Part shown: piece by piece, positions 1 through 8,174 of the stretch
Layout: each line of letters starts with the position of its first letter
How positions within the stretch are numbered: position 1 is the stretch's first letter
From: Kaistia soli DSM 19436
GTDB taxonomy: Bacteria; Pseudomonadota; Alphaproteobacteria; Rhizobiales; Kaistiaceae
Direction of reading: 5' to 3'
DNA length: 64,000 bases
Assembly (NCBI RefSeq): GCF_900129325.1
Contig: NZ_FQUP01000004.1
Location: forward strand, 62,001-126,000
The notes under the pieces: model-generated
Told to the model about the DNA's origin: nothing
The model's input: only the letters and a program-made list of their open reading frames with translations
The model's database searches: none
Made by a program: the position numbers and the translations under genes

Positions 1-831
1 GCCGCTGACCGTGAGCACGATCGCGAGCAGGACGACGGAGAGCGTTGCGGCATAGCCGAAGTCGCCGACCAGGAAGAATGTCTTGTAGATATGTGTGGTC
101 AGCACCTCGGTGTCGTAGCCGGGCCCGCCTTGGGTGGTAACCCAGACCAGATCGAAAAAGCGCATCGCCTCAATCGCGGCATAGAGACCAAGGAAGAGCG
201 TCGTCGGCTTCAACAGGGGCACCGTCACGAAGCGGAAGCGCTTGATCCACGAGGCGCCATCGAGCTGGGCGGCCTCGTAAAGCGAAGGATCGATCGCCTG
301 GATCGCGGCGAGATAGATCAGCACGCAGAAGCCGAAGAAGGTCCATGCGCCGACCACGTTGAGCGCATAGAGCGCCGTGGACGGCTCGGCGAGCCAGGCG
401 CCGCCGAGGACGCCGAGACCGACGAGGTCGAGCGCCCAGTTGGCGAGCCCGAACATCGGATTGTAGATCCAGCCCCAGATGATGCCGGCCACCACCAGCG
501 GAATTGTCCGCGGCAGGAAATAGATCGCGCCGAGCACGCGGATGGTGCGCGGCGAGCATTCGGCGAGGATCGAGGCGAGGAGCAGGCCGATCATGAGCGG
601 GAAGGCCAGCGTCAGCACGACCCAGATGCCGTTATGGCCGAGTGCCGTCCAGAACACCTGGTCATCGATCAGCCTCGCAAAGTTGGCAAGGCCGGCAAAG
701 CCGGTGACGGTGCCGTTGTCCCAGGTGAACAGGCTGTAGGCCGCGACCTGCAGGATCGGAAGGCCGACAAAGGCCAGATAAAGCACGAGTGCCGGCAACA
801 CGAACAGGATCGCCGTCCGTTGGCTTGTCAT
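1..831 (-). CDS. CUT1 sugar ABC transporter permease (MalF/UgpA type), 3' end beyond window
   Basis: Inner-membrane subunit of a carbohydrate importer. The 277 codons present start at ATG 831 with MTSQRTAILFVLPALVLYLA, a first hydrophobic segment, and carry at least five more membrane segments. The EAA loop that docks on the ATPase is clear (EAAQLDGASWIKRFRFVTVP), followed by LLKPTTLFLGLY. MalF-type permeases are about 290-310 residues, so only the last 15-30 residues are missing past base 1. The gene is 78 bases downstream of the binding-protein gene at 910-2202 in the same orientation, and a hairpin lies in that gap. A second permease and an ATPase are expected outside the window. The family assignment is firm; the substrate is unknown. 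Confidence 0.93.
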   Translation of the reverse strand, partial: MTSQRTAILFVLPALVLYLAFVGLPILQVAAYSLFTWDNGTVTGFAGLANFARLIDDQVFWTALGHNGIWVVLTLAFPLMIGLLLASILAECSPRTIRVLGAIYFLPRTIPLVVAGIIWGWIYNPMFGLANWALDLVGLGVLGGAWLAEPSTALYALNVVGAWTFFGFCVLIYLAAIQAIDPSLYEAAQLDGASWIKRFRFVTVPLLKPTTLFLGLYAAIEAMRFFDLVWVTTQGGPGYDTEVLTTHIYKTFFLVGDFGYAATLSVVLLAIVLTVSG

Positions 832-858
832 CGATCAATCCCTTTGGATGGTGGAGGC

Positions 859-894
859 GCGACGCCGGCAGCTAAACCGCCTCTCCGGCGTCGC
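859..894 (-). other. Intercistronic hairpin between binding-protein and permease genes
   Basis: A perfect 10-bp inverted repeat (GCGACGCCGG at 859-868 and CCGGCGTCGC at 885-894, 16-base loop) sits between the binding-protein stop and the permease start. There is no T tract on either side, so it is probably an mRNA-stabilising or partial-attenuation structure that keeps binding-protein expression above permease expression, as is known for malE-malF. A second such hairpin follows the binding-protein gene at 9465-10586. Confidence 0.6.
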
Positions 895-909
895 GTCGTT
901 CGGCGCGCC

Positions 910-2202
910 CTAGGGCTGCCAACGCTCGCCGTTGGCGACGGCCTTGCTCCACGACTGCTGCATCGCGGTCAGGAATTCGTCGGGCGTCGCATTGCCGCCG
1001 ATGAGCCGTTGCAGTTCGGGATAGAGCACCTGTGTGACGCTTTCCGGCAGCGTGGTGTGCAGGTCGTAGAAGTTCGTGTCGGGCGTCTTGAGACCTTCGG
1101 CGTAGAACTCCTTCACGGCTGGCAGCGTGTTCCAGCCAGAGAGATCCTCGGCCTTGGTCCCGATCGGCACCAGGAAGCCCTTCTCGACCCAGACCTGCCG
1201 ATGCTCCGGCGAAATCAGGCAGTCGACATAGGCGGCTGCGGCGTCCTTCGTCGCATCCGGCGCGCTTGCAGCGATCTGCCACTGCGAGCCCTCGCCCCAC
1301 ATCGTGCCGGCAGGAATCCCATCAGCGATCGGCGGCAGCATGAACACGCCAAGATCGAACTTGGCGCCGCGGGCCATATCCTGCAGCACCCAGGATCCGG
1401 TTACGGTCATGGCCGCCCGGCCGCCGAGGAACAGTGCATTGGCTTCATCATAGCCGATGCCGTTGAAACCACGGGGGAAATAGCCATCCTTCGCCCAACT
1501 GGCCAGCGTTTCGGCCGCCTGTTTGAAGGCGGGTTGGTTCCAGCTCGCATCGCCGAACAGCACCTTCTCCTCGCCGTCACGGCCGGCGGTGAGACCGAGG
1601 ATGAGGCTCAGCGTGTTGGTCGCCGGCCAGCGGTCGCGATTGCCGAAGGCGATCGGCACATAGCCGGCTTCCTTGACCTTGGAGGCCACGGCCTGGAACT
1701 CGGCATAGGTCTTGGGAACTTCAAGCCCGAGCTTCTTGAAGAGATCGCGGTTATAGTAGACGCCCATCAGGTCCTGCTCCATGGGAACGCCATAGAGCTT
1801 GCCCTTGTAGGAGTTGCGGCCGCGATAGAAGTCGTTGATGCCGTCCCACTTGTACTTCGCGTAGTAGGCGTCGAGCGGCGCCACCTTGCCGGTCCGGGCA
1901 TAGCCAGCGAGCACCGAAGCCGCCGGCCAGGTATAGGCAAGGTCCGGTGTCTTGTCGGCGGAGACCGCGAGGCGGTAGCTCTCGCGGATTCCGATCGACG
2001 GCACGACGGTGCGCAGGATCTTGGTGCCCGGCAGCGTCTTCTCGCAGGCGGCGATGAGTTCATCCATGGCGGGCCCGGCGGCCGTTATGCCAGAGGTAGC
2101 GAACTGGTCCCATTGCGTGACGACGGTTTCGGCGCCGGCCGGAACGATGCTCGCGACCAGCATGGTCGAGGCGACGAGACGCGTTTTGAGAAGTTTGTTC
2201 AT
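910..2202 (-). CDS. CUT1 ABC transporter sugar-binding protein (SBP_bac_1 family)
   Basis: Periplasmic receptor of the importer whose permease follows. The 430-residue product starts MNKLLKTRLVASTMLVASIV and has a type I signal peptide with likely cleavage after PAGA (about residue 24). Length and motifs fit family 1 extracellular solute-binding proteins: YNRDLFKKLGLEVPKTYAEF about residue 150, FLGGRAAMTVTGSW about 255 and a C-terminal helical region ending SWSKAVANGERWQP. The start is supported by GGGAGGA seven bases upstream. It lies 67 bases after an epimerase gene and 78 before the permease, giving a transcription order of regulator, epimerase, binding protein, permease. The ligand is probably a monosaccharide, oligosaccharide or polyol; the sequence does not say which. 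Confidence 0.95.
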   Translation of the reverse strand: MNKLLKTRLVASTMLVASIVPAGAETVVTQWDQFATSGITAAGPAMDELIAACEKTLPGTKILRTVVPSIGIRESYRLAVSADKTPDLAYTWPAASVLAGYARTGKVAPLDAYYAKYKWDGINDFYRGRNSYKGKLYGVPMEQDLMGVYYNRDLFKKLGLEVPKTYAEFQAVASKVKEAGYVPIAFGNRDRWPATNTLSLILGLTAGRDGEEKVLFGDASWNQPAFKQAAETLASWAKDGYFPRGFNGIGYDEANALFLGGRAAMTVTGSWVLQDMARGAKFDLGVFMLPPIADGIPAGTMWGEGSQWQIAASAPDATKDAAAAYVDCLISPEHRQVWVEKGFLVPIGTKAEDLSGWNTLPAVKEFYAEGLKTPDTNFYDLHTTLPESVTQVLYPELQRLIGGNATPDEFLTAMQQSWSKAVANGERWQP

Positions 2203-2269
2203 GGCGGGTTCCTCCCCTTGGTGTAGTTTTCTGACGCGCCGCGCTCTTCCGGCCGCGGCGGATCAAGGC

Positions 2270-3094
2270 TCAGAGCATCGGCTTGATGTAGTCGTAGGCA
2301 CGCCGGGCGAATTGGTCGGGGTCGACCCCGCGGCGGTTGAAGCCGATTTCCATGGTGAGATAGCCGGCAAAGTCGTTCGCCTTCAGCGCGGCGACGAGGC
2401 CGGCATAGTCGACCGGTCCGTGCTGCGGCGGATCGCGATTCACGTCGGCGAGGTGCAGGTGCACCAGATCCTTGCCGAGGCGATGCACGTAATCCGTCGG
2501 CACCTCGTTACGGTAAAGCGTGTGATAGGTGTCGAACATCGCGCCGATATTCGGCTTGTCGACTGCCCGCATCAGCGCGATGACATCGTCGCAGCTATCG
2601 ATCAGGTTGCTGTCCGCCGAGGTCGGCTCGATCGCCATAGTGACACTGAGTGTCGCGGCGTGGTCGGCAATCTCGGCGAGGGCATCGCGACTGAAGGCAA
2701 AGGCATCCTCTCGAGTAGTGCCGAAGATCTGCCAGCCGGCGACATAGAGCACGGTCTTGCCGCCCCATTCGGCGCAGAGCTCCGTCACCTTCTTGTATTG
2801 ACGAATGGCGTCGGCACGCTCCTCGGCAATGGGCGAGGCCACATTGAAGCCAGGACCGCCGCCAGGCGCCGGGAGCATGGAGGCGAGCGCTATGCCGGAA
2901 CTCTCAAGGACCGAGCGAATTTCCCGGCGCCGCTCCGCCGACAGATGGTCCGGATAGGCATGAGGCGCTGCGGCTCCGATCTCGATGCCGTCATACCCGA
3001 TCGCCGCGATCCGGCGGATCGTCTCGTCGAGCGGATAGGCCGGTACCCAGACCGGAAAGCTTGAATAGACCCACGTATTGAAGGCGAGCTTCAC
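2270..3094 (-). CDS. Sugar phosphate isomerase/epimerase (xylose-isomerase-like TIM barrel)
   Basis: Predicted cytoplasmic divalent-metal ketose epimerase or isomerase of 274 residues. The four metal ligands of the D-tagatose 3-epimerase type are all visible: Glu in MAIEPTSAD, Asp in GAMFDTYHTLY, His in VHLHLADVN and Glu in LTMEIGFNRR. A longer reading frame exists, but the start is placed at GTG 3094 because AAGGAG lies six bases upstream and the protein then begins VKLAFNTWVYSSFPVW, the usual first beta strand. It is the first structural gene after the regulator at 3253-5022 and precedes the binding protein, so it probably acts early on the imported sugar. The exact substrate cannot be inferred. 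Confidence 0.88.
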   Translation of the reverse strand: MKLAFNTWVYSSFPVWVPAYPLDETIRRIAAIGYDGIEIGAAAPHAYPDHLSAERRREIRSVLESSGIALASMLPAPGGGPGFNVASPIAEERADAIRQYKKVTELCAEWGGKTVLYVAGWQIFGTTREDAFAFSRDALAEIADHAATLSVTMAIEPTSADSNLIDSCDDVIALMRAVDKPNIGAMFDTYHTLYRNEVPTDYVHRLGKDLVHLHLADVNRDPPQHGPVDYAGLVAALKANDFAGYLTMEIGFNRRGVDPDQFARRAYDYIKPML

Positions 3095-3252
3095 GTCGTT
3101 CTCCTTGCTCGTCCCTGAATGGCCATGCCGAACCAGCCTGGAAGAGGCTTGTCGCACCGCCATCGTCGGTTCGATGTCGCTTTCGTCGCTCGCGGAATAT
3201 CCCACAGCGCACGCCATGCCGGTCTGGCAAAGATGTCCAGATTGGACCGTCT

Positions 3253-5022
3253 TCAGAATGCCGCTGGCGTGACTATGGATTCAGCCCGGCGCTGCGCGTC
3301 CGTGAGAGCTGTGGCGGGCGATTTGAGCCCGAGCAGCATGTCATGGATCTCCTCGCCGGCGATCTGGATCACCTGCGAGATGCCGCGGATAGGCGGCCGT
3401 GGCCACATGCGAAGCACGCGCTGTCGCGCCATCTGGTCGACGACACCGATGACTGGCGAGATCGCCGCAACGTCTGGATCGCGATTGACAGAGAATCGCG
3501 GACTGGCAAGGCTGCCATTGAGGATGTAGAGCTTCGCGGCGCCGGCCGAAGTCAACAAAGAAAGCGCTTGCCACGCTGCAGGGATACGCTCGGGCGCGAT
3601 ATTCGCCGGTATCGCAAGGGCATAGCCGCCGAGCGGCGCAATGTGCCGCCCGTTCGGCCCGCGCGGATGCGGCAGATGTCCCGTCCGGCCGAAGGCGGGC
3701 GATTCCTGGTCGCGCTCGTAGAGATGGGCGAGCAGCGTGTGCGAGTAGGCCATCGCGGACCGACCGGACGCGAACGCCCGCGCGCGGTCATACCAGGCCA
3801 TCGATAGGATCTCGGGCGGCGACAGCGGCATCAGCGCCCGCAAGAACTCCGCCGTATCGCGCGCTTCTGCCGACAGAAATGCGGGACGGAGCGGCATCAT
3901 TGCCCCCGCCTCGCCGTCGTAACCGTCGGCCGTTTTCGGAAGTTCGACTATTGGACAACCATGGGCGGCCATGATTGTCATGAAGGTATGGCCAAGCGCC
4001 GTGCCACGCCCCCCGTTCCAGGCGATGCCATAGACGCCGCGGTCGGGCCTGTGCAGGATGCGCGCCGCGACCAGCAATTCGGCAAGGGTCCGCGGCGGAG
4101 CCACGCCCGCCTCAGTGAGCAGATCGGTGCGATAGACCAGCATCTCGGCAGTCGACATCACCGGAAGTCCATACTGGACGGCATTCCAGCGGGCACTCGC
4201 AACGGCATCTGGCACGAAGTCGCCGATATCTATGCCGCCCTCGGCAACGAGTTCGTCGAGTGGCAACAGGAGACCGCTGCCGGCCATCTCGCCGAACCAC
4301 GGCAGGTCGCAGGCGAGGACGTCGTAGTCGGAAACCCGCTGCGATCCGTTTGCTACAATCGCCTTGCGGAGCCTGTCGATCGAGAGCGCACGGGATTGGA
4401 TCTCGACGCCGAGGATCAGCTCGAATTGCCGCTTGAGGGCATTCATGGCCATGAAGGTCGGGTCAGCATGCACGAGCACGCGCAGGCCCCGCGGTAGATT
4501 AAGCTTGGCGTCGAGCACGGCGAGCGGCGGGATCAGCGCTTCGGTACTCTCCATCCCCGCGCTGGCGCGTGAGGGCCTTCCAGCCGCAAGATTGCCGGCG
4601 ATGGCTCGCATCTCCTTCGCCAGGCCGTACCATCTCGCAAGGAGTTCAGTAGAGGGGTGCAGTGAGAAGGATCGTCCCGTCTCCGTACGAGGACGTCGCA
4701 CAATGAGGCCGTGCAGCAGCAGTTCGCCGATTGTGCGGATCGCTGTACCGTGTGTGAGGCCTGACGCACGGGCAAGCGAGGTCGGGGTCGTCAATCGCCC
4801 GGCAAAATGATTGCGAAGGAGTTCGAGGACGAGGCCGATTGCCCGAACGTCTTCGTCAACGAGCAAGCGAAGGCGGCTCTGAGTGTGAACGCGATCGACG
4901 AAGTCAGCGACCTGCTGAGCCTCGAGGTTGGACCTCGCGTCGATGTGGATCGCCTCGGGGGCCTCGTAAGGGCCTTCCGGGATACCGACCGAGGTTCGGC
5001 GTGTTGAGCGAGCGGAGACCAT
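3253..5022 (-). CDS. Winged-helix regulator fused to a cytoplasmic solute-binding (SBP_bac_1-like) domain
   Basis: A 589-residue protein with no signal peptide. Residues about 55-125 form a winged helix (TTPTSLARASGLTHGTAIRT, then a wing containing RRPRTETGR), most like MarR/IclR folds. After a helical linker, residues about 175-560 read like a complete family 1 sugar-binding protein: LRVLVHADPTFMAMNALKRQ, VYRTDLLTEAGVAPPRTLAE, AFASGRSAMAYSHTL, GGYALAIPANIAPERIPAAW. The natural reading is a one-component regulator in which a binding protein was recruited as an intracellular sensor for the sugar brought in by the downstream CUT1 importer. It is upstream of and co-oriented with the epimerase (158-base gap). 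The ATG at 5022 has no strong ribosome site, so the start could be slightly downstream. The fusion lies in one uninterrupted frame; the function is inferred. Confidence 0.82.
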   Translation of the reverse strand: MVSARSTRRTSVGIPEGPYEAPEAIHIDARSNLEAQQVADFVDRVHTQSRLRLLVDEDVRAIGLVLELLRNHFAGRLTTPTSLARASGLTHGTAIRTIGELLLHGLIVRRPRTETGRSFSLHPSTELLARWYGLAKEMRAIAGNLAAGRPSRASAGMESTEALIPPLAVLDAKLNLPRGLRVLVHADPTFMAMNALKRQFELILGVEIQSRALSIDRLRKAIVANGSQRVSDYDVLACDLPWFGEMAGSGLLLPLDELVAEGGIDIGDFVPDAVASARWNAVQYGLPVMSTAEMLVYRTDLLTEAGVAPPRTLAELLVAARILHRPDRGVYGIAWNGGRGTALGHTFMTIMAAHGCPIVELPKTADGYDGEAGAMMPLRPAFLSAEARDTAEFLRALMPLSPPEILSMAWYDRARAFASGRSAMAYSHTLLAHLYERDQESPAFGRTGHLPHPRGPNGRHIAPLGGYALAIPANIAPERIPAAWQALSLLTSAGAAKLYILNGSLASPRFSVNRDPDVAAISPVIGVVDQMARQRVLRMWPRPPIRGISQVIQIAGEEIHDMLLGLKSPATALTDAQRRAESIVTPAAF

Positions 5023-5371
5023 CTAGGGGATCGCATTCATCACAGTGAGCGTGCTGTAACGGTTTTGCTACGCCCCAGTATGATGAAAGGCCCGTCGGCA
5101 AGCCATCTCAACGATGCAATGAATGGCGCATGAAGCCCGTCGCCGAGCAATCGCGCTTCGAGCACTCAACGAAGTACAACGGCCGCCGGGCGACGCGAGA
5201 TGTCTATCGTCACTCGACGCACCAGCGATGCCTGCCATTGAAAAGGCGGGCCCTGAGGCCCGCCCACTTCTCAAATAATCAGCTACTCGACATAGAGGAA
5301 GCGGTTGAATGTGTGGAAGGACTCAAGCCCGCCCTTGCGTACGACCACCTAGTCTTCAGGGCGCACGCCCC
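5023..5371. other. Intergenic region: regulator promoter, terminator and a short protein-like remnant
   Basis: Between the fused regulator and the ABM-domain gene. The part next to 5022 should hold the regulator's promoter, but no clear operator is visible. The terminator of the upstream CUT2 operon is listed separately at 5241. Between it and 5371, the minus strand reads VRKGGLESFHTFNRFLYVE followed by a stop, with an in-frame TAG just before it. This looks like the tail of a lost protein, but I cannot assign a family. Confidence 0.4.
5241..5266 (-). terminator. Rho-independent terminator of the CUT2 operon
   Basis: Read on the minus strand: an 8-bp GC stem (GGCGGGCC/GGCCCGCC, loop TCAG, plus-strand 5245-5264) followed directly by TTTT. 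It is about 105 bases after the stop of the ABM-domain gene and before the next regulator, so it ends the 11443-5372 transcript and separates it from the CUT1 cluster. Confidence 0.85.
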
Positions 5372-5671
5372 TCAGGCCAGATCGCTGATCATCGTCAGTC
5401 TGCGGACATCGACCGGGCCGGCCAGCAGGTTGTCGACCTGCGTCAAGAGGGGCTGCAGATGCGGCATCTTCATATGCGCCTCAAGATCGAGGTCGCTGCG
5501 CCAGTTCTCATAGAAGATGAAAACGCACGGGTCCGCGGCATCGACATGGAAGTCATAGTTGATGCAGCCAGGCTCTGCCCGCGTCGGCGCCACGATCGCG
5601 GCGAGGACGTTATACAGGTCCTCGCGCCGCTCGGGGCGGGCCTTGAGCGTACCGATGACAGTGACGGGCAT
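5372..5671 (-). CDS. ABM-domain (antibiotic biosynthesis monooxygenase fold) protein
   Basis: A 99-residue dimeric alpha/beta-barrel protein: MPVTVIGTLKARPERREDL at the start, then EPGCINYDFHVDAADPCVFI and FYENWRSDLDLEAHMKMPHL, the typical pattern of the YgiN/ABM family. Some members are cofactor-free monooxygenases; many have unknown roles in sugar operons. ATG 5671 begins one base after the permease stop, with AGAGGA inside the permease end, so it is translationally linked as the last gene of the CUT2 operon. Its position suggests a role in processing the oxidised sugar, but that is not shown by sequence. Confidence 0.85.
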   Translation of the reverse strand: MPVTVIGTLKARPERREDLYNVLAAIVAPTRAEPGCINYDFHVDAADPCVFIFYENWRSDLDLEAHMKMPHLQPLLTQVDNLLAGPVDVRRLTMISDLA

Positions 5672-5672
5672 C

Positions 5673-6608
5673 TCAAGTCCTCTTCTGGCTGAGGGCAACG
5701 GCGAGGATGATGATGGCGCCCCGGGCGATCAGCTGCTGGCTGAATTCGAGGCCCATGAGGATCAGGCCGTTGTTGATGAGGCCGATCATCAGTGCGCCGA
5801 CGATGGTCCCGATCACCGTGCCGCGGCCGCCGAAGAGGCTGGTGCCGCCGAGCACCGCCGCCGCGATCACCGAGAGTTCGTCGCCCTCGCCGAGCTGGAA
5901 GCGGCCGGATTGCAGGCGGCCGGCATAGAGCATTCCGGCGAGCGCCGCGGCAGAGGATGAGATGACCAGCACCTTGAACTTGATCGCCTTGGTATCGATG
6001 CCCGAATAACGGGCGGCCGTCTCGCCGCCGCCGGTCGCGAGGACCCTCCGGCCAAAGCCGGTGCGGCGCAGCACGATGTGGCCGATCGCGCCGAGGATAA
6101 CCATCCACAGCAGCAGGACGGGCACCGGCCCGACATTGCCGCCGCCGAACAGCCAGGAATAGCCGGGGGAGAGGATCGGCACGGCCGCCGTCGCGGAAAT
6201 CCACATTGCGACGCCTTTTGCAATCCCCATCATCGCAAGCGTGGTGAGGAAGGAGGGAATGCCTACGCGGGTGGTGAGCCAGCCGTTGAACATGCCGACC
6301 GCAAGGCCCGTGGCGAGGCCGGCGATCACGCCGACGACCGGACCGCCGACGGCGATCGCCATGGCGACGGTGACGGTGCTGAGGCCGGCGACGGCGCCGA
6401 CCGACAGGTCGATCTCGCCGGCAGAGAGCACGAACGTCATGGCGATCGCCATCACGGCGATCATCGCCGTCTGGCGTACGATGTTGAGCAGATTGTTGGG
6501 GTTGAGGAACCCCTTGTCGGCCAGCGTCGCCGCGAAGACGACGAAGATCACCAGGAAGCCGATATAGATGATGTTCTGCCGCCAGTTGGCGAAGAAGGCG
6601 CTAGCCAT
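5673..6608 (-). CDS. CUT2 sugar ABC transporter permease (RbsC type)
   Basis: Inner-membrane permease of 311 residues with eight to ten hydrophobic segments. Family features: FLNPNNLLNIVRQTAMIAVM after the first membrane helix, TFVLSAGEIDLSVGAVAGLS (the conserved GEIDLSVG motif), TTRVGIPSFLTTLAMMGI, and VLGGTSLFGGRGTVIGTIVG near the C-terminus. The start codon is the base after the ATPase stop (TAAATG), with CAGGAG six bases upstream. It forms the channel for the ligand delivered by the binding protein at 9465-10586. Confidence 0.95.
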   Translation of the reverse strand: MASAFFANWRQNIIYIGFLVIFVVFAATLADKGFLNPNNLLNIVRQTAMIAVMAIAMTFVLSAGEIDLSVGAVAGLSTVTVAMAIAVGGPVVGVIAGLATGLAVGMFNGWLTTRVGIPSFLTTLAMMGIAKGVAMWISATAAVPILSPGYSWLFGGGNVGPVPVLLLWMVILGAIGHIVLRRTGFGRRVLATGGGETAARYSGIDTKAIKFKVLVISSSAAALAGMLYAGRLQSGRFQLGEGDELSVIAAAVLGGTSLFGGRGTVIGTIVGALMIGLINNGLILMGLEFSQQLIARGAIIILAVALSQKRT

Positions 6609-8174
6609 TTAAATCTCCTGAACCGCGAGGGCCTTCTGGATTTCGATCTGCAGCCGCTGCTCGGCCGCCTGGAGGCGGTGGGCGAGGTCATCGGCGGAGA
6701 CCTCCGGATCGTCCAGCGCCTCGCGTGGCAGATCCTGATGGATGCGCCCATCCGCCATCACGAGGATGCGGTCGCAGGCGGTCAACAGTTCCGACAGCTC
6801 GGAGGAGATCATGATGATCGCCTTCCCGGATGCTGCGAGCTCACGCACGAGGCGGATGATCTCGGATTTGGAGCCGATATCGATGCCGGCCGTCGGCTCG
6901 TCGAGAATGAGAATTTCAGGGTCGGTGGCGAGCCACTTGCCGATCACGACTTTCTGCTGATTGCCGCCAGAGAGCGTAGCGACTGCATGATCGCGGCTGG
7001 CCGTCTTCACCTTGAGTCGATCGATCTGCGTGTCGGTGAGGCTGTTGGCCGCCTTGGTGTCGACGAAGCCAGCCTTCGACAGGCGGCCGATGACGGCGAG
7101 GATCATGTTGGAGGCGACCGAGTGGGCGGGAATGATGCCCTGCGTCGCCCGCGCTTCCGGTACCAGCGCGACGCCGGCCGCGATCGCGTCGCTCGGCTTG
7201 CGGATGGCGACGGCACGACCCTTGATGCGGATCTCGCCGCTGGCAATGGGATCGATGCCGGCCACTGCGCGCGCCAGCGATGAACGGCCCGAACCGAGCA
7301 GACCGGCAAGACCAAGCACTTCGCCGCGATGCAAGGTCAGCGAGATGTGCTCGGGCTTATGGGCGCCGCTGACATCCTTCAGTTCGAGCAGCACCTCGCC
7401 CTTGGTCGCCTGGATCCGCGCGACATCGGAAAGCCCCATCGAGCGCTTGCCGACGATATGCTCGATCATCGTATCGATCGGCAGTTCGGCGAGCGGCGCC
7501 GTGATGACATGGCGGCCATCCCGCAAGATCGTCGCGCGATCGGCGATGCGGGCGATCTCGTCCATGCGATGGCTGACATAGATGACCGCGATGCCCTTCG
7601 CCTTCAACTTGCGCAGAAAGACGAACAGCCGCTCCACGTCGGAAACGGCGAGCGCCGTCGAAGGCTCGTCGAGCACCAGCACCTTTGCATCCTGCGAGAT
7701 CGCCTTGGCGATTTCGGTCAGCTGCTTCTGCCCGGCGCCGAGATCAGCGACGATCGCCTTCGGGTCGACGAAGACCTCGAGCATCGCGAAGATCTCCGCG
7801 GCGCGACGCTCGGCCTCGTTATCGTCAATGAAGCCGATGCCGTCGCGCCATTCGCGCGTCAGGAAGATGTTCTGGGCCACGGTCAAGGTCGGGACCAGGC
7901 TCATTTCCTGATAGTTCATGGCAATGCCGGCGGCTCGGGAGGCCTCCGGCGTATGCGTCGTGAGCGGCACGCCGCCGACCTCGATCGTGCCCTGATCGGG
8001 GCGATGAACCCCGTTCAGGATCTTGAGGATTGTCGACTTGCCTGCGCCGTTGCCGCCCAGCAGCGCATGAACCTCGCCGGGGAGGATTTCGAGGCTGACG
8101 TCGTCAAGGGCGCGAACGCCCCCGAAGGCCTTTGAAATGCCGGTCATGCGGACAGCAGCGGCATTAGGGATCAT
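6609..8174 (-). CDS. CUT2 sugar ABC transporter ATP-binding protein (RbsA type, tandem ABC)
   Basis: A 521-residue cytoplasmic ATPase with two nucleotide-binding domains. First half: Walker A GGNGAGKST, a variant signature LGAGQKQ (LSVGQ is common) and Walker B VLVLDEPSTALA. Second half: degenerate Walker A GLLGSGRSS, signature LSGGNQQKV and Walker B ILILDEPTAGID. The asymmetry is normal for RbsA/MglA proteins. The start is set at ATG 8174 (MIPNAAAV), preceded by GGGAGAAGG and overlapping the dehydrogenase stop by four bases (ATGA); an earlier TTG is less likely. It energises the permease at 5673-6608. Confidence 0.95.
   Translation of the reverse strand: MIPNAAAVRMTGISKAFGGVRALDDVSLEILPGEVHALLGGNGAGKSTILKILNGVHRPDQGTIEVGGVPLTTHTPEASRAAGIAMNYQEMSLVPTLTVAQNIFLTREWRDGIGFIDDNEAERRAAEIFAMLEVFVDPKAIVADLGAGQKQLTEIAKAISQDAKVLVLDEPSTALAVSDVERLFVFLRKLKAKGIAVIYVSHRMDEIARIADRATILRDGRHVITAPLAELPIDTMIEHIVGKRSMGLSDVARIQATKGEVLLELKDVSGAHKPEHISLTLHRGEVLGLAGLLGSGRSSLARAVAGIDPIASGEIRIKGRAVAIRKPSDAIAAGVALVPEARATQGIIPAHSVASNMILAVIGRLSKAGFVDTKAANSLTDTQIDRLKVKTASRDHAVATLSGGNQQKVVIGKWLATDPEILILDEPTAGIDIGSKSEIIRLVRELAASGKAIIMISSELSELLTACDRILVMADGRIHQDLPREALDDPEVSADDLAHRLQAAEQRLQIEIQKALAVQEI

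Noticed and set aside
91-2226. Long plus-strand open frame (711 codons) over the permease and binding-protein genes
   Set aside because: It is antisense to two clear minus-strand genes with family motifs and signal peptide; its own product is Arg/His/Asp-rich with no domain, typical of high-GC shadow frames.
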